This document shows positions 28,886 to 38,340 of a stretch of DNA of 64,000 bases, one piece after another. The notes under the pieces were generated by a model. It was not told the DNA's origin. It was given only the letters and a program-made list of their open reading frames with translations, and made no database searches. The translations under genes were made by a program, and so were the position numbers. Location: assembly GCA_021776175.1 (NCBI GenBank), contig JAJFGJ010000036.1, positions 62,001 to 126,000 on the forward strand, in the 5' to 3' direction. The DNA is from Kiloniellaceae bacterium (GTDB taxonomy: Bacteria > Pseudomonadota > Alphaproteobacteria > Kiloniellales > J153). Each line of letters starts with the position of its first letter. Positions within the stretch are counted from its first letter, which is position 1.

Positions 28886-29239
28886 ATGACCGGGGATGTA
28901 ATCTATCACATGTGCAAGCGGGCGGAATGGGACGCGGCACTGGCACGCGGCCGCTACGAGGGCTCGTCGCAGGATCGAGCCGACGGATTCATCCATTTCT
29001 CCGCCGCCGCCCAAGTCGTGGCCAGTGCCGCCAAGCATCGTGCCGGGCAAGAGGGGCTGGTCCTGCTCGCGGTCGAGGCGGCCGCGCTTGGCGGCGCTCT
29101 GCGATGGGAACCGTCGCGCGGCGGGGCGCTGTTCCCGCATCTCTATGACGCTTTGCCGGTGGCGGCCGTGCGCCGGGTCGAGGACTTACCTCTTGGACCG
29201 GACGGCGCACATATTTTTCCGCCACTTGACGGCGCCTGA
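28886..29239 (+). CDS. DUF952 family protein
   Basis: A 117-aa small soluble protein. IYHMCKRAEWDAALARGRYEGSS, DGFIHFSAAAQV and FPHLYDALPVAAVRRVEDLPL are the conserved blocks of DUF952, a family of unknown function common in bacteria. It ends just before pyrD and is probably cotranscribed with it. Confidence 0.85.
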   Translation: MTGDVIYHMCKRAEWDAALARGRYEGSSQDRADGFIHFSAAAQVVASAAKHRAGQEGLVLLAVEAAALGGALRWEPSRGGALFPHLYDALPVAAVRRVEDLPLGPDGAHIFPPLDGA

Positions 29240-29246
29240 GGCGGGC

Positions 29247-30323
29247 TTGGACCGCTTCCGCCTGGCGGTGCCGCTGCTTCGCGCGCTCGACCCCGAAACC
29301 GCCCATGATTTGACCCTTTGGGCCCTGCGCCGGGGTTTGGGGCCGCGTGGCGCACGCGGCGGCCCGAGTTCCGAGGATCCGATCCTGGCGGCATCCCTTT
29401 GGGGCCGTGCTTTTCCCAATCCCCTGGGCCTGGCCGCCGGCTTCGATAAGAATGCCTCGGTCATCGGGCCCATGCTCGATCTTGGCTTCGGTTTCGTCGA
29501 GCTTGGCAGCGTCACGCCGCGGCCGCAGCAGGGCAATCCGCGTCCGCGCGTTTTTCGTTTGGCACGCGACCGGGCGGTCATCAACCGCATGGGCTTTCCC
29601 GGCGCGGGCGTGGAAGTGGCGGCGCGGAACCTATCCGCCTGGCGGGCGCTTGGGCGCGGCGGCCTGGTGGGCGTTAATCTGGGCAAGAACAAGGAAACCC
29701 AAGACCCGGCGGCGGACTACGTGGCCGGGGCGCGCGCCCTGGCCCCCCTCGCCGACTATCTGGCGATCAACGTCTCCTCGCCCAACACGCCGGGCCTGCG
29801 CGCGCTGCAAGGCCGGCGCGAACTGGAACACTTGATCGTCCAAGTGCGCGCCGCGCTAGACGAGCAATGCCCCGGGAACGCACCGCCTTTGCTGGTCAAG
29901 ATCGCGCCCGATCTTGGGCCGGCCGAGCGATCCGATATTGCCGAAGTTGCCCTCGAACAGGGGATCGAGGGCCTGATCGTGAGCAACACCACACTCCAGC
30001 GGCCGGATTCTTTACGCGGACGCCACCGGGGCGAGGCTGGCGGGCTGAGCGGCCAGCCGTTGTTCGAACTCTCGACCACGCTGCTGTCCGATATGTACCG
30101 CCTGACCGGCGGTAAGATGCCCTTGATCGGGGTTGGGGGCATCGAGGGGCCGGATCAAGCCTATGCCAAGATCCGCGCCGGGGCTTCGCTGCTACAGCTT
30201 TACACGGCGCTGGTTTACCAAGGGCCCGGTTTGATCGCGCGAATTAAGAGCGGGCTCGCGGAACGCCTGCGCGCCGACGGCTTCGCCAGTGTTGCCGAGG
30301 CAGTGGGCGTGGACTGCCAATAG
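29247..30323 (+). CDS. pyrD: Dihydroorotate dehydrogenase (quinone), class 2
   Basis: A 358-aa FMN enzyme of pyrimidine synthesis, membrane-associated and quinone-linked. Class-2 motifs are FPNPLGLAAGFDKNA, GFVELGSVTPRPQQGNPRPRVFRL, ADYLAINVSSPNTPGLR and IGVGGIEGPDQAY. I propose TTG 29247, just after GAGGCGGG, because the protein then begins LDRFRLAVPLLRALDPETAHDLT in line with the family's N-terminal helix. The frame is open into the preceding gene, so the start is not certain. Confidence 0.92.
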   Translation: MDRFRLAVPLLRALDPETAHDLTLWALRRGLGPRGARGGPSSEDPILAASLWGRAFPNPLGLAAGFDKNASVIGPMLDLGFGFVELGSVTPRPQQGNPRPRVFRLARDRAVINRMGFPGAGVEVAARNLSAWRALGRGGLVGVNLGKNKETQDPAADYVAGARALAPLADYLAINVSSPNTPGLRALQGRRELEHLIVQVRAALDEQCPGNAPPLLVKIAPDLGPAERSDIAEVALEQGIEGLIVSNTTLQRPDSLRGRHRGEAGGLSGQPLFELSTTLLSDMYRLTGGKMPLIGVGGIEGPDQAYAKIRAGASLLQLYTALVYQGPGLIARIKSGLAERLRADGFASVAEAVGVDCQ

Positions 30324-30324
30324 C

Positions 30325-31182
30325 TCAATCGGGAAATCCGGCCAGGGCGCGGACCTCCGCCGGGCTCTTGCCGGCTTGGCGCAGGGCGCGGATCGACAGG
30401 GCATCGTCGCGCTTGGCCAGGCGTTCGCCTTGTTCGTCGCGCAAGAGGCCGTGGTGATGCCATTGCGGCACCGGCAAGCCCAAGAGAGCTTGAAGCAAGC
30501 GGTGAATGTCGGTCATGGGGAAGAGATCCTCGCCGCGCGTGACCAGGGTCACGCCCTGATCCGCGTCGTCCAGGGTGACCGCCAGGTGGTAGCTGGTCGC
30601 GATATCCTTGCGCGCCAGCACGACATCGCCGTGGCTCAGGGGGTCGGCCTGGATTTCACCTCTGCCCCGGTCGATCCAAGTCAGCGGGCCGGTCGAATCG
30701 AGGGCCTTGGCGATATCGAGGCGCAGGCCATAGGGCTTTCCCTGGGCCAGGTAGGTGCCGCGCGCGTCCGGGCTCAGAGTCCGGCAAGTACCGGGATAGA
30801 CCGCGCCGCTGGGTCCATGGGGTGCGTGGCCGGAGGCCGCGATCTCGGCCCTGATGGTCGAGCGGGTGCAAAAGCAAGGATACAGAAGGCCACGGTCCCG
30901 CAAGCCTTCGAGCGCGGCGGCATAGGAGTCTAGCTGTCCGGATTGATGGCGGACCGGATCTTCCCAATCGAGGCCGAGCCAGCTCAGATCCTCCAGGATC
31001 GCGTCCATGAAGGCGGGGTCGCTACGCGGGTTGTCGATATCCTCGATCCGCAGCAGGAAGCGCCCCCCCGCCGCTCGCGCCGCGCGCCAGGCGAAAAGCG
31101 CCGAATGAGCGTGGCCTAGATGCAGATAACCACTCGGCGAGGGCGCGAAGCGGGTAACGGTCTCTGGCGAACTAGACGGCAT
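30325..31182 (-). CDS. gluQ: Glutamyl-Q tRNA(Asp) synthetase
   Basis: A 285-aa truncated glutamyl-tRNA synthetase paralog without an anticodon-binding domain. It glutamylates queuosine in tRNA-Asp. TRFAPSPSGYLHLGHAHSA carries the HIGH motif (HLGH) and ERLAKRDDALS the KMSKS-like motif. The zinc-site text YPCFCTRSTI is present. I chose ATG 31182; TTG 31188 is an alternative. Its start overlaps the end of the upstream oxidoreductase gene by 11 bp. Confidence 0.9.
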   Translation of the reverse strand: MPSSSPETVTRFAPSPSGYLHLGHAHSALFAWRAARAAGGRFLLRIEDIDNPRSDPAFMDAILEDLSWLGLDWEDPVRHQSGQLDSYAAALEGLRDRGLLYPCFCTRSTIRAEIAASGHAPHGPSGAVYPGTCRTLSPDARGTYLAQGKPYGLRLDIAKALDSTGPLTWIDRGRGEIQADPLSHGDVVLARKDIATSYHLAVTLDDADQGVTLVTRGEDLFPMTDIHRLLQALLGLPVPQWHHHGLLRDEQGERLAKRDDALSIRALRQAGKSPAEVRALAGFPD

Positions 31183-32464
31183 CGCCAAGGGAAAGCGGCT
31201 TGGCCTCGGCGAAGCGGGTGAAGCGGAAGGCCGAGAGATCGAGCGAAACGTGGGCCTCCGCGATCAATTCCGCCATGATGCGCCCGGTGATGGGCCCCAT
31301 GCCGAAACCGTGGCCGCTGAAGCCGGTCGCGACGTAGAGGCCGTTAAATCCCGGCACGGCATCGAGAACCGGAATTTCGTCGGGAGTCGCCTCGATCATG
31401 CCGGCCCAGGAGCTTTCGATATGAAGGCCGGCCATGGCCGGGAGAAGTTTCTTGAATTCGGCCAGGGCGCGCCCGGCGGACTTGGCATTGGGTTCGGGAT
31501 CGAGCACCCGATGGCGCTTCATTTGCCGCGTAAGCGCCTTCGGGCCGCCCAGAACGACACCCAGGCTGTCCCAGGTCTCGCGCCCTATGAGGAGTTTGAT
31601 GTCGCCGCTCTGCGCCTTGAAGGCGGGCCAGAAGTCGCGCAGATAGCGCAGGCTGTCGGGTGTCAGGTAAAGGTCGGCGCTGCGCCCCGGCGCTATGTTG
31701 AAGGAGCCGTCCCGGCGCTGGCGGAATCCGATGTGGTTGCACCAGATGCCCGCTTGGCTGTGCTCGGGCGCGCGGTTGGTGCGCAGGACCGTGGCCTTGA
31801 CGTATAGCTGCGGCAGTTCGACCCGCAGGGCACGCAGAAAACGGCTGGTCCAGACACCGGCGGCGACTAGGATCTTTCGCGCGCGGATCTCGCCGTGTTC
31901 GGTGCGCAGGCCGATGACCTCGCCGCCGCCGGTCAGGATTTCCTCGACCGTGGCACCGGTGACCACCTCGACACCCTGGCGACGGGCGGCGGCGGCGAAG
32001 GCTTGCGTGGTCTTAACCGGATCGGCCTGGCCGTCGCTGGGGGTGTGAAGGGCGCCCGCCCAAGTTCCGGTCATCCCCGGCAGCATGGCCGTGGCCTGGG
32101 TGGCGCTTAGCAGGCGGCTGTCGAGCTGATAGTCGCGCGCGTGTTCCAACCAAGCCTCGTAGTCGGCGATGCGTTTCTCGTTCTCGGCTAGGTAGATCAA
32201 GCCGCCCTGGCGCCATTCGAGATCGGCTTCGAGTTCCTTGGAGAGCTCGCGCCACATGCGGTTACATTCGATCATCAGGGGAATTTCGCGCGGATCGCGG
32301 CCCTGCTGGCGCACAAAACCCCAATTGCGGCCCGATTGCTCACCCGCGATTTCGCCCTTTTCCAGCAAGATCGCGCGCAGGCCCCGGCGGGCCAGGTAGT
32401 AGGCGCTGGCGCAGCCGGCGATGCCGCCGCCGATCACGGCCACGTCGTAGGTCTGTTGCGCCAT
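31172..32464 (-). CDS. FAD-dependent oxidoreductase (DadA / D-amino-acid oxidase family)
   Basis: A 430-aa flavoprotein. YDVAVIGGGIAGCASAYYLARRG is the N-terminal Rossmann motif for FAD. GEIAGEQSGRNWGFVRQQGRD and the C-terminal GLYVATGFSGHGFGMGPITG are characteristic of the glycine/D-amino-acid oxidase (DAO) superfamily. I chose ATG 32464 because FAD proteins of this family start just before the GxGxxG. The amine substrate is unknown. Confidence 0.85.
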   Translation of the reverse strand: MAQQTYDVAVIGGGIAGCASAYYLARRGLRAILLEKGEIAGEQSGRNWGFVRQQGRDPREIPLMIECNRMWRELSKELEADLEWRQGGLIYLAENEKRIADYEAWLEHARDYQLDSRLLSATQATAMLPGMTGTWAGALHTPSDGQADPVKTTQAFAAAARRQGVEVVTGATVEEILTGGGEVIGLRTEHGEIRARKILVAAGVWTSRFLRALRVELPQLYVKATVLRTNRAPEHSQAGIWCNHIGFRQRRDGSFNIAPGRSADLYLTPDSLRYLRDFWPAFKAQSGDIKLLIGRETWDSLGVVLGGPKALTRQMKRHRVLDPEPNAKSAGRALAEFKKLLPAMAGLHIESSWAGMIEATPDEIPVLDAVPGFNGLYVATGFSGHGFGMGPITGRIMAELIAEAHVSLDLSAFRFTRFAEAKPLSLGDAV

Positions 32465-32588
32465 GAAGACTGGATTCCCCAATTAGTGCCGCCGCCGAGT
32501 TGTAGCAGGGACAAGATGGTGCGGGAAGGCGGCGCGGATGGGTATCATCGGTTGGATTCTGTCTATCGGGACTCTATGACTCGCACCC

Positions 32589-33221
32589 ATGACCGTCCGC
32601 GCCCGTCCCGATACCTCCCTGCGCCCGGCCCTGGAGGCCCTGGCGGCGCGCGACCCCGATATCGCGCGTTGCTATCCCGCCTGCGGCCTGCCGCCGGTAC
32701 GCCGGCACAAAACCGGCTTCGCGGGCCTGCTTCGAATCGTCATGGCGCAGCAAGTCTCGACCGCCTCCGCCGCGGCGATCATCGGGCGCCTGGACGCGGC
32801 GGTGCGGCCCTTGAACCCCAAAGGCTTCCTGGCGCTCGACGAGGCCGATCTCAAGGCCATCGGCCTAAGTCGGCAAAAAATGCGTTATGGGCGGGCCCTG
32901 GCGGAGGATCTGCTGGCGCGCCGCCTCGACCTGCGCGCCTTGACGGCCATGACCGATGAAGAGGCCATCGCCCATCTGGTGCGGGCCAAGGGGATTGGCC
33001 GCTGGACCGCCGAAATCTACTTGCTCTTCGCCTTGCGCCGTCCCGATGTTTGGCCGGCCGGCGACCTGGCGGTCCAGGCCGCCGCGCAACGCCTGAAGAA
33101 CCTGGAACAACGCCCGGAGGGCGCGGTCATGCGCGCCCTGGGTGAGCCTTGGCGCCCCTATAGAAGTGCCGCCGCGCGCTTTCTGTGGCACCTTTACCGT
33201 CATCCCGGCGTGCCGGACTAA
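32589..33221 (+). CDS. DNA-3-methyladenine glycosylase II (AlkA-like HhH-GPD)
   Basis: A 210-aa base-excision repair glycosylase. The helix-hairpin-helix and catalytic region VRAKGIGRWTAEIYLLFALRRPDVWPAGDLAVQ is clear, with catalytic aspartate D159 in PAGDLAVQ. IVMAQQVSTASAAAI is the typical substrate-pocket helix. It lacks the N-terminal AlkA_N domain of E. coli AlkA, so it is the short form. It is divergent from the flavoprotein gene. Confidence 0.88.
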   Translation: MTVRARPDTSLRPALEALAARDPDIARCYPACGLPPVRRHKTGFAGLLRIVMAQQVSTASAAAIIGRLDAAVRPLNPKGFLALDEADLKAIGLSRQKMRYGRALAEDLLARRLDLRALTAMTDEEAIAHLVRAKGIGRWTAEIYLLFALRRPDVWPAGDLAVQAAAQRLKNLEQRPEGAVMRALGEPWRPYRSAAARFLWHLYRHPGVPD

Positions 33222-33245
33222 ATCCCGAAAACGAGGACATAATTC

Positions 33246-33902
33246 ATGACAGCCGCGATCGAACTGGAAGGGCCGAGAGCCGGACACATAGCAGGCGATG
33301 CCCAGGAACTGGTGATCCTGCTGCACGGCCTGGGCGCCGACGGTAACGACCTGATCGGGTTGGCGCCGAATTTCGCGCAAGTTCTGCCAGAGGCGGCTTT
33401 CGTTTCCCCCCACGCCCCGTATCCTTGCGATATGGCGCCCTTTGGGCGGCAGTGGTTCAGCCTGCAATCGCGCGAGCCGGCGGCGATCATGGATGGCGTT
33501 TGGGCGGCCGCCGGACACTTGAACGCTTTTATCGACAAGGAACTCGCGGATCATGGGCTCGGCGAGGACCGCTTGGCGCTTGTTGGGTTTTCCCAGGGCA
33601 CCATGATGGCACTGCACGTCGCGCCGCGCCGGTCCCGGCCGGTCGCCGCCGTAATCGGGTTTTCCGGCATGTTGACCGGAGGAGAGCTGCTTGCCAGCGA
33701 GATCAAAAGCCGCCCGCCCGTCCTGCTGGTTCATGGCGAGGCCGACGAGGTTGTCGGCTTCGGCGCCATGGCGGCGGCGCGGGAATGCTTGGAGGCGAAT
33801 GGCGTGGCCGTGAGTGCCTTGGCGCGCCCCGGGCTGGGCCATGGCATCGATCACGCGGGCCTTGGCGCGGCCATGGCCATGTTGGACGAGCGGCTAGGCT
33901 GA
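33246..33902 (+). CDS. Carboxylesterase / phospholipase family alpha/beta-hydrolase
   Basis: A 218-aa serine hydrolase of the acyl-protein-thioesterase / YpfH group. LVILLHGLGADGNDLIGLAP gives the oxyanion-hole region, LVGFSQGTMMAL the nucleophile elbow (GFSQG), HGEADEVVGF the aspartate, and LGHGID the catalytic histidine. No signal peptide. It follows the AlkA-like gene by 24 bp and is probably cotranscribed. Confidence 0.9.
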   Translation: MTAAIELEGPRAGHIAGDAQELVILLHGLGADGNDLIGLAPNFAQVLPEAAFVSPHAPYPCDMAPFGRQWFSLQSREPAAIMDGVWAAAGHLNAFIDKELADHGLGEDRLALVGFSQGTMMALHVAPRRSRPVAAVIGFSGMLTGGELLASEIKSRPPVLLVHGEADEVVGFGAMAAARECLEANGVAVSALARPGLGHGIDHAGLGAAMAMLDERLG

Positions 33903-34017
33903 GTCCCACGGCCCGATATTGTGCGGAATCGCGCTTTCGGGTATCAAGGGTGCGACCGCTGACGACCGAAAGCGGCCGGCGGCGATCGTGGATCAACGAC
34001 ACATGGAAGTGTGACGC

Positions 34018-34578
34018 GTGACCGTTATGGCAGCCAACTTTCCGGCCCTCGTGCTCAACGCCGACTTTCGCCCGCTCAGCTATTTTCCGCTGTCGCTGTG
34101 GTCATGGCAGGATTCGGTCAAGGCGGTCTTTCTGGACCGGGTCAATATCGTCTCCGAGTACGAAACCGTTGTGCATTCGCCGACCACCCAGATGCGCTTA
34201 CCCAGCGTCATTTCGCTCAAGGATTACATTCACCTCAACCGGCGCCCGGCTTTTACCCGCTTCAATGTATTTCTGCGCGACTGCTTTCATTGTCAGTACT
34301 GCGGGATCGGGTATTTTTCGGAAGACCTGACTTTCGATCACATCGTTCCGCGATCGCGTGGCGGGCGCACGACCTGGGACAACGTCGTCACCGCGTGCCA
34401 GGATTGCAACCTGCATAAGAGCAACCGCACCCCTCGCGAGTGTGGCATGCATCCGCGCCATCCGGCCATGCAGCCGACAACTTTTCAACTGCAAGAAAAC
34501 GGCCGCGGCTTTCCGCCTAATTTTCTGCACGAAAGCTGGCGCGATTTTCTGTACTGGGATTCGGAACTGGAATCTTAG
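34018..34578 (+). CDS. HNH endonuclease family protein
   Basis: A 186-aa protein with an HNH nuclease motif: paired zinc cysteines CQYCG and CQDCN flank LTFDHIVPRSRGGRTTWDNVVTAC, the betabetaalpha-metal core. This small conserved HNH protein, beginning VLNADFRPLSYFPLSLWSWQDSVK, is widespread in Alphaproteobacteria and of unknown role; it is not a restriction or intron enzyme by context. I chose GTG 34018 with GGAAG upstream; ATG 34027 is an alternative. Confidence 0.85.
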   Translation: MTVMAANFPALVLNADFRPLSYFPLSLWSWQDSVKAVFLDRVNIVSEYETVVHSPTTQMRLPSVISLKDYIHLNRRPAFTRFNVFLRDCFHCQYCGIGYFSEDLTFDHIVPRSRGGRTTWDNVVTACQDCNLHKSNRTPRECGMHPRHPAMQPTTFQLQENGRGFPPNFLHESWRDFLYWDSELES

Positions 34579-34695
34579 AACCTGGGCGATTAGATGCCTT
34601 GCGCCATCCGAATCGTTTGGCACGCCGGGTAAAATCCATGAAACTTGGTATGAGCCGGCCCAGGGCGGACGCTATGGCATGGGCGCGCGTTATTC

Positions 34696-35640
34696 ATGAA
34701 AGGGAGGCATTTGGCGGAGCAAACCCATCGTCTTGAACGGCCGTGGAAAGCTAATCAGAAGAGACTAGCTGTGCTGATGATGATTTTCAGCGCCGTCATG
34801 AACAGCACCAGCGGCCTTCTGGTTCGCAGCCTTGAAGAGGCGAGCGAATGGCAAGTCGTTTTCTGGCGCGGAATATCCCTTGCCGTGGCGATCGTGGGGA
34901 TCGTGTTTCTCCGGTACCGTGGAACCGCCATATACGAAATTCGGCGTATCGGCTGGCTTGGCGTGCTTGGCGGCATGTTCTACGGCGCGACGCTTATCGG
35001 CTATATCATGGCGCTGACCCATACCACGGTTGCCAACGCTGTCTTCACGTTGAGCGCCGTTCCATTTTTTACCGCCCTGATAGCTTGGGCCGTTCTCGGT
35101 GAGCGTGTGAGCGCGAGGACAGCCGTCGCCATAGCGGCGGCCTTTGGCGGCATCGCCTTGATGCTGGGCGACGGGATCGCCTCGGGCTCCGCGTTCGGGA
35201 ACGTGATGGCGATTTTCGCGGCGGTTTGTTTTTCTTGTTTCGTCGTGGTCTTGCGCAAGGGACGTGCCGTCAACATGTTGCCCGCGACGGCTGTCGGGGC
35301 TCTGTTCGCGGCCACGATAGCCGCCTTCATGGTGGACGGCGGCTTTCATGTCTCGGGGCGAGATTTAGCTATCTGCCTGATCTGGGGAGGTGTCATATCG
35401 TGCGTGGGGCATTTTCTTGTCGTGACCGCTTCGCGTCAGCTCGCCGGGGCGGAACTGACCTTGATCATTTTGATCGAATTTATTCTTGGGCCAATTTGGG
35501 TGTGGTTGTTCATCAACGAAGTGCCAAGCGTCATGACGCTTATCGGCGGGACCGTGGTTCTATCCGCTGTTTGTGGCCATGTACTGGCTGCCATGAGGCG
35601 GGGAAAAACGCCGCTGCCCGGTTCAGGCGGTTCAAACTGA
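34696..35640 (+). CDS. EamA/DMT-family transporter
   Basis: A 314-aa membrane protein with ten hydrophobic segments in two EamA repeats. The motifs VFWRGISLAVAIVGIVFL, TLSAVPFFTALIAWAVLGERVSA and GAELTLIILIEFILGPIWVWLFINE are typical. It is not closely similar to the other EamA protein in the window (15371-16279), so it is not a recent local duplicate. Substrate unknown. Confidence 0.86.
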   Translation: MKGRHLAEQTHRLERPWKANQKRLAVLMMIFSAVMNSTSGLLVRSLEEASEWQVVFWRGISLAVAIVGIVFLRYRGTAIYEIRRIGWLGVLGGMFYGATLIGYIMALTHTTVANAVFTLSAVPFFTALIAWAVLGERVSARTAVAIAAAFGGIALMLGDGIASGSAFGNVMAIFAAVCFSCFVVVLRKGRAVNMLPATAVGALFAATIAAFMVDGGFHVSGRDLAICLIWGGVISCVGHFLVVTASRQLAGAELTLIILIEFILGPIWVWLFINEVPSVMTLIGGTVVLSAVCGHVLAAMRRGKTPLPGSGGSN

Positions 35641-35658
35641 GCAGGTCATGCTCTTCTT

Positions 35659-36243
35659 TTAAATCCGCTCCGACAGCCAGATCGCCAGGCGCGAGCCTGA
35701 CTTGATCGCGGCGCTGAGGATTTCGTAGCCGGGCGCCTGTTCCGCGCCGTGGGCGAGGGCGGTATCGCGGTGCTCCAGCTCTTCTTCGCGGAACTCCTCG
35801 ATCGCCGCCTTCAGGTCCGCTTCTTCCGGACCCAGTTGTCCGGCTTGCCGCGCGTAGTGCTCGTCGATTACTTCTTCGACCGCGACCGTGCAGGCCATGG
35901 CGGCGCGTTCCCCCATCAGGGCGGTTGCCGCGCCTAGGGCAAAACCCGCGAAGTGCCAAATCGGCTGCAACGCCGTCGGGCGGGCGCCGCGGGTCACCAT
36001 CAAGTCATCGAAATGCTTTAGGTGGCGCAGCTCTTGCTGGTGCATATGGCGGATCTCTGGCCCGATTTTGGAGGTTCTCAGAACCGCCAATTGGCCCTCG
36101 TAAATGCGCCGCGCGCCGTATTCGCCGGCGTGATCCACCCGAATCATGCGATCGATCATGCCGGCCGGTTCCAGGTCGCCCGGCAAACGGGCTTGGGCGT
36201 CTACAGGTTTTCCGGGGCGCGCGCCGCCGTTGTTCTCAGTCAT
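35659..36243 (-). CDS. coq7: Demethoxyubiquinone hydroxylase (Coq7)
   Basis: A 194-aa carboxylate-bridged di-iron monooxygenase that adds the last ring hydroxyl in ubiquinone biosynthesis. The ferritin-like motifs are GEYGAR (first Glu), QELRHLKHF (ExxH), and the second pair VEEVIDEHY and EEFREEELEHRD. I chose ATG 36243, which overlaps the dsbB stop as ATGA. The presence of Coq7 fits a ubiquinone-using aerobic alphaproteobacterium. Confidence 0.92.
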   Translation of the reverse strand: MTENNGGARPGKPVDAQARLPGDLEPAGMIDRMIRVDHAGEYGARRIYEGQLAVLRTSKIGPEIRHMHQQELRHLKHFDDLMVTRGARPTALQPIWHFAGFALGAATALMGERAAMACTVAVEEVIDEHYARQAGQLGPEEADLKAAIEEFREEELEHRDTALAHGAEQAPGYEILSAAIKSGSRLAIWLSERI

Positions 36244-36764
36244 GCTAAGCGCCTTCCATTCATGCGCGCCGCCGCCCAAAGGCAAGCCAGCGCCAGTCCA
36301 AGGGACAGGAGCAGATTATAGCCGGCGATGGAAATACCGAAAAGAGACCAGGGAATCTGGTCGCAGGCGACGAACTTGGTGCCCAGAAGTTGTTTACGAA
36401 GGTCCTCGATCGAAATATTCGGATCGAAGGCCGGCGCGTGGCATTCCGCCGTGCCCCGCCACCAATGCTGCTCGACGCCGACATGGAACGCGGCGATAGC
36501 CGCCCCGCCCAGGAAGGCAAGACCACCCAGGATCACCAGGGCACGCCGGGCCGCCGGATTGCCGCCCAGCACCAGCCCCAGGAGCCCGAATGTCATGGCG
36601 ACGCCAAAAGCGTAGCGCTGATAGATGCAAAGCACGCAGGGTTGAATGCCGCCCCAGACTTGCGAGGCGAAAGCGACGGCCAGCGCGCTCAGGCTGATGC
36701 CAAGGATGAGCGAAGGCACCAGCCGTGGGTGATCGAGAGCATCTTGTATCGATTGCGCGCGCAC
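36240..36764 (-). CDS. dsbB: Disulfide bond formation protein DsbB
   Basis: A 174-aa inner-membrane protein with four hydrophobic helices that reoxidises DsbA and passes electrons to quinone. The first periplasmic pair is CVLC in WGGIQPCVLCIYQRYA (about residue 43); the second pair is the Cys in GTAECHAPAFD and in FVACDQIPWSLFG. It precedes coq7 with a 4-bp ATGA overlap, so the two are translationally coupled. Confidence 0.92.
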   Translation of the reverse strand: MRAQSIQDALDHPRLVPSLILGISLSALAVAFASQVWGGIQPCVLCIYQRYAFGVAMTFGLLGLVLGGNPAARRALVILGGLAFLGGAAIAAFHVGVEQHWWRGTAECHAPAFDPNISIEDLRKQLLGTKFVACDQIPWSLFGISIAGYNLLLSLGLALACLWAAARMNGRRLA

Positions 36765-36778
36765 TGGATGGACCTAAT

Positions 36779-37360
36779 CTAAAATAAGTATCGGATCGCG
36801 ATGAAGCCGCCGAACAGAAGCACGAAAAATACGACCGTCAAGATTGGCAGATGACGCTCGATGAACACGCGAACAGGCGGGCCCAGCCACCAGAGCAGGC
36901 CGACTTCCATGGCGAAACGGGCACCGCGCGAAAGTGCGGAGGCGGTCGTGAAGACGGTCAAATCCATATGCGTGACCCCGCTGGCGATGGTAATCACCTT
37001 GTAGGGGAAGGGCGTTAGCCCGGCGCCGGCCACGATCCACGCGCCCCACTCGTTGTATTTCTCCTGAAACATCTCAAAACGGTCAGTTTGACCGTAAAAT
37101 TCCAATATGGGCCGCCCCAAGGACTCATAGAGCCCGGCGCCGATCGCATAGCCCAAGAGGCCGCCCAAGACCGAGGCCAGGGTCGCCACGACGGCGATGC
37201 GCCAGGCTTGACCGCGCGACGCCAATACCATGGGTATAATCAGGACGTCGGGGGGAATCGGAAAGATCGAACTCTCGGCGAAGGCGACCACGGCCAGAAC
37301 CCACAGGGCGTGGCGATGCCCGGCCAAGGCCATGGTTCTGTCATAGAGGGTTTGCAGCAC
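36779..37360 (-). CDS. YqaA/DedA-type (VTT domain) membrane protein
   Basis: A 193-aa membrane protein with a SNARE-associated/VTT core: AVVAFAESSIFPIPPDVLIIPMVLA, then GYAIGAGLYESLG and the conserved GLTPFPYKVITIASGV. Members of this superfamily act in phospholipid scrambling or envelope homeostasis. It sits just upstream of dsbB (15 bp between genes), so the three minus-strand genes probably form one transcript. Confidence 0.87.
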   Translation of the reverse strand: MLQTLYDRTMALAGHRHALWVLAVVAFAESSIFPIPPDVLIIPMVLASRGQAWRIAVVATLASVLGGLLGYAIGAGLYESLGRPILEFYGQTDRFEMFQEKYNEWGAWIVAGAGLTPFPYKVITIASGVTHMDLTVFTTASALSRGARFAMEVGLLWWLGPPVRVFIERHLPILTVVFFVLLFGGFIAIRYLF

Positions 37361-37533
37361 GCTTCAGGGGTCCGCCGGGTTCTAGGGGGGCGCTTTCGTG
37401 TAACAGCACCGGCGCACTCAGGCAATCCGGCATCAAGCCGGGCCATGCGGGGTACCGCCCGATAGGCTGGGCCAGGAGCCCGCCCCGGCCCCGGTGCAAT
37501 AAGCAGACGTTCGGGTATCGGCGCGACTTGGTA

Positions 37534-38049
37534 CTATAGGGGCTCGATACTTTCGGCCATGGGCCCTCTTTGGCCGGTGCGGGTCGCCATGCGCACGCGT
37601 TGTTCCGGTTCCAGGTTTCGCAGACCGGTACGCTCTAAAACGCGGGCGGAGACGAATACATCCTTGCCGCCGTCGTCAGGCACCACGAAGCCGAAACCCT
37701 TATCCTGGTTGTAGAATTTCACCGTGCCCTCGACCTCCGTCGTCGGACCGAGATCGCCGGTATCGCCGCCGCCCGCCGGCGGCGCATCGGCGGGTATGTC
37801 CGTCACTCGGTGAACCGAGGCGACTTGCGGCCCCTTGGGACCGTTGCACAGATCGCAAACGATCGTGGCGCCCTGCGGCATGTGCCCAATGCCCGACCTG
37901 GTCACCACCGAAATATGCATGAAAGCATCCGGCGAGCCGTCACTCGGTTGGACAAAACCGAAACCCTTGGTCGTGTTGAACCATTTGACGACGGCCGTGA
38001 TCTCCCGATGGGTAATCTCCGGTTGATCGAATCCGCTATGATCCATCAT
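37534..38049 (-). CDS. Cold-shock protein with two CSD domains
   Basis: A 171-aa protein made of two cold-shock domains. Domain 1 (about residues 18-75) has VKWFNTTKGFGFVQPSDG and DAFMHISVV. Domain 2 (about residues 107-170) has VKFYNQDKGFGFVVPDDGGKDVFVSARVLE. A proline/glycine linker separates them. Both RNP-like motifs are intact. Double-CSD proteins are common in Alphaproteobacteria and bind single-stranded RNA or DNA. Confidence 0.92.
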   Translation of the reverse strand: MMDHSGFDQPEITHREITAVVKWFNTTKGFGFVQPSDGSPDAFMHISVVTRSGIGHMPQGATIVCDLCNGPKGPQVASVHRVTDIPADAPPAGGGDTGDLGPTTEVEGTVKFYNQDKGFGFVVPDDGGKDVFVSARVLERTGLRNLEPEQRVRMATRTGQRGPMAESIEPL

Positions 38050-38340
38050 CCTTCACGTGCTCCAACTTCCCGTGCCAAGCAGATCCCTGATATCCGCTCA
38101 CGGGGCGGCGCTGTCCGCGCCGCACTGATTTCATTCAATAAATCCCGTGCAACGTCCAGAATAGCCGAAGTCCAGCCTCACTTTCTTAGCGAATTCCGTT
38201 TCCTATAGCCATAGGAATCGCCAAAAGCGGGCTAAACGGCGGTGCTTCTGGCATTTTGGGCTGGATATCGGCGGTTTCGAAAAGATCTGGAAGTCCGCTT
38301 GCCAAGCTGGCGCCCATGCCTATCATGCGGGCGCTTCAGT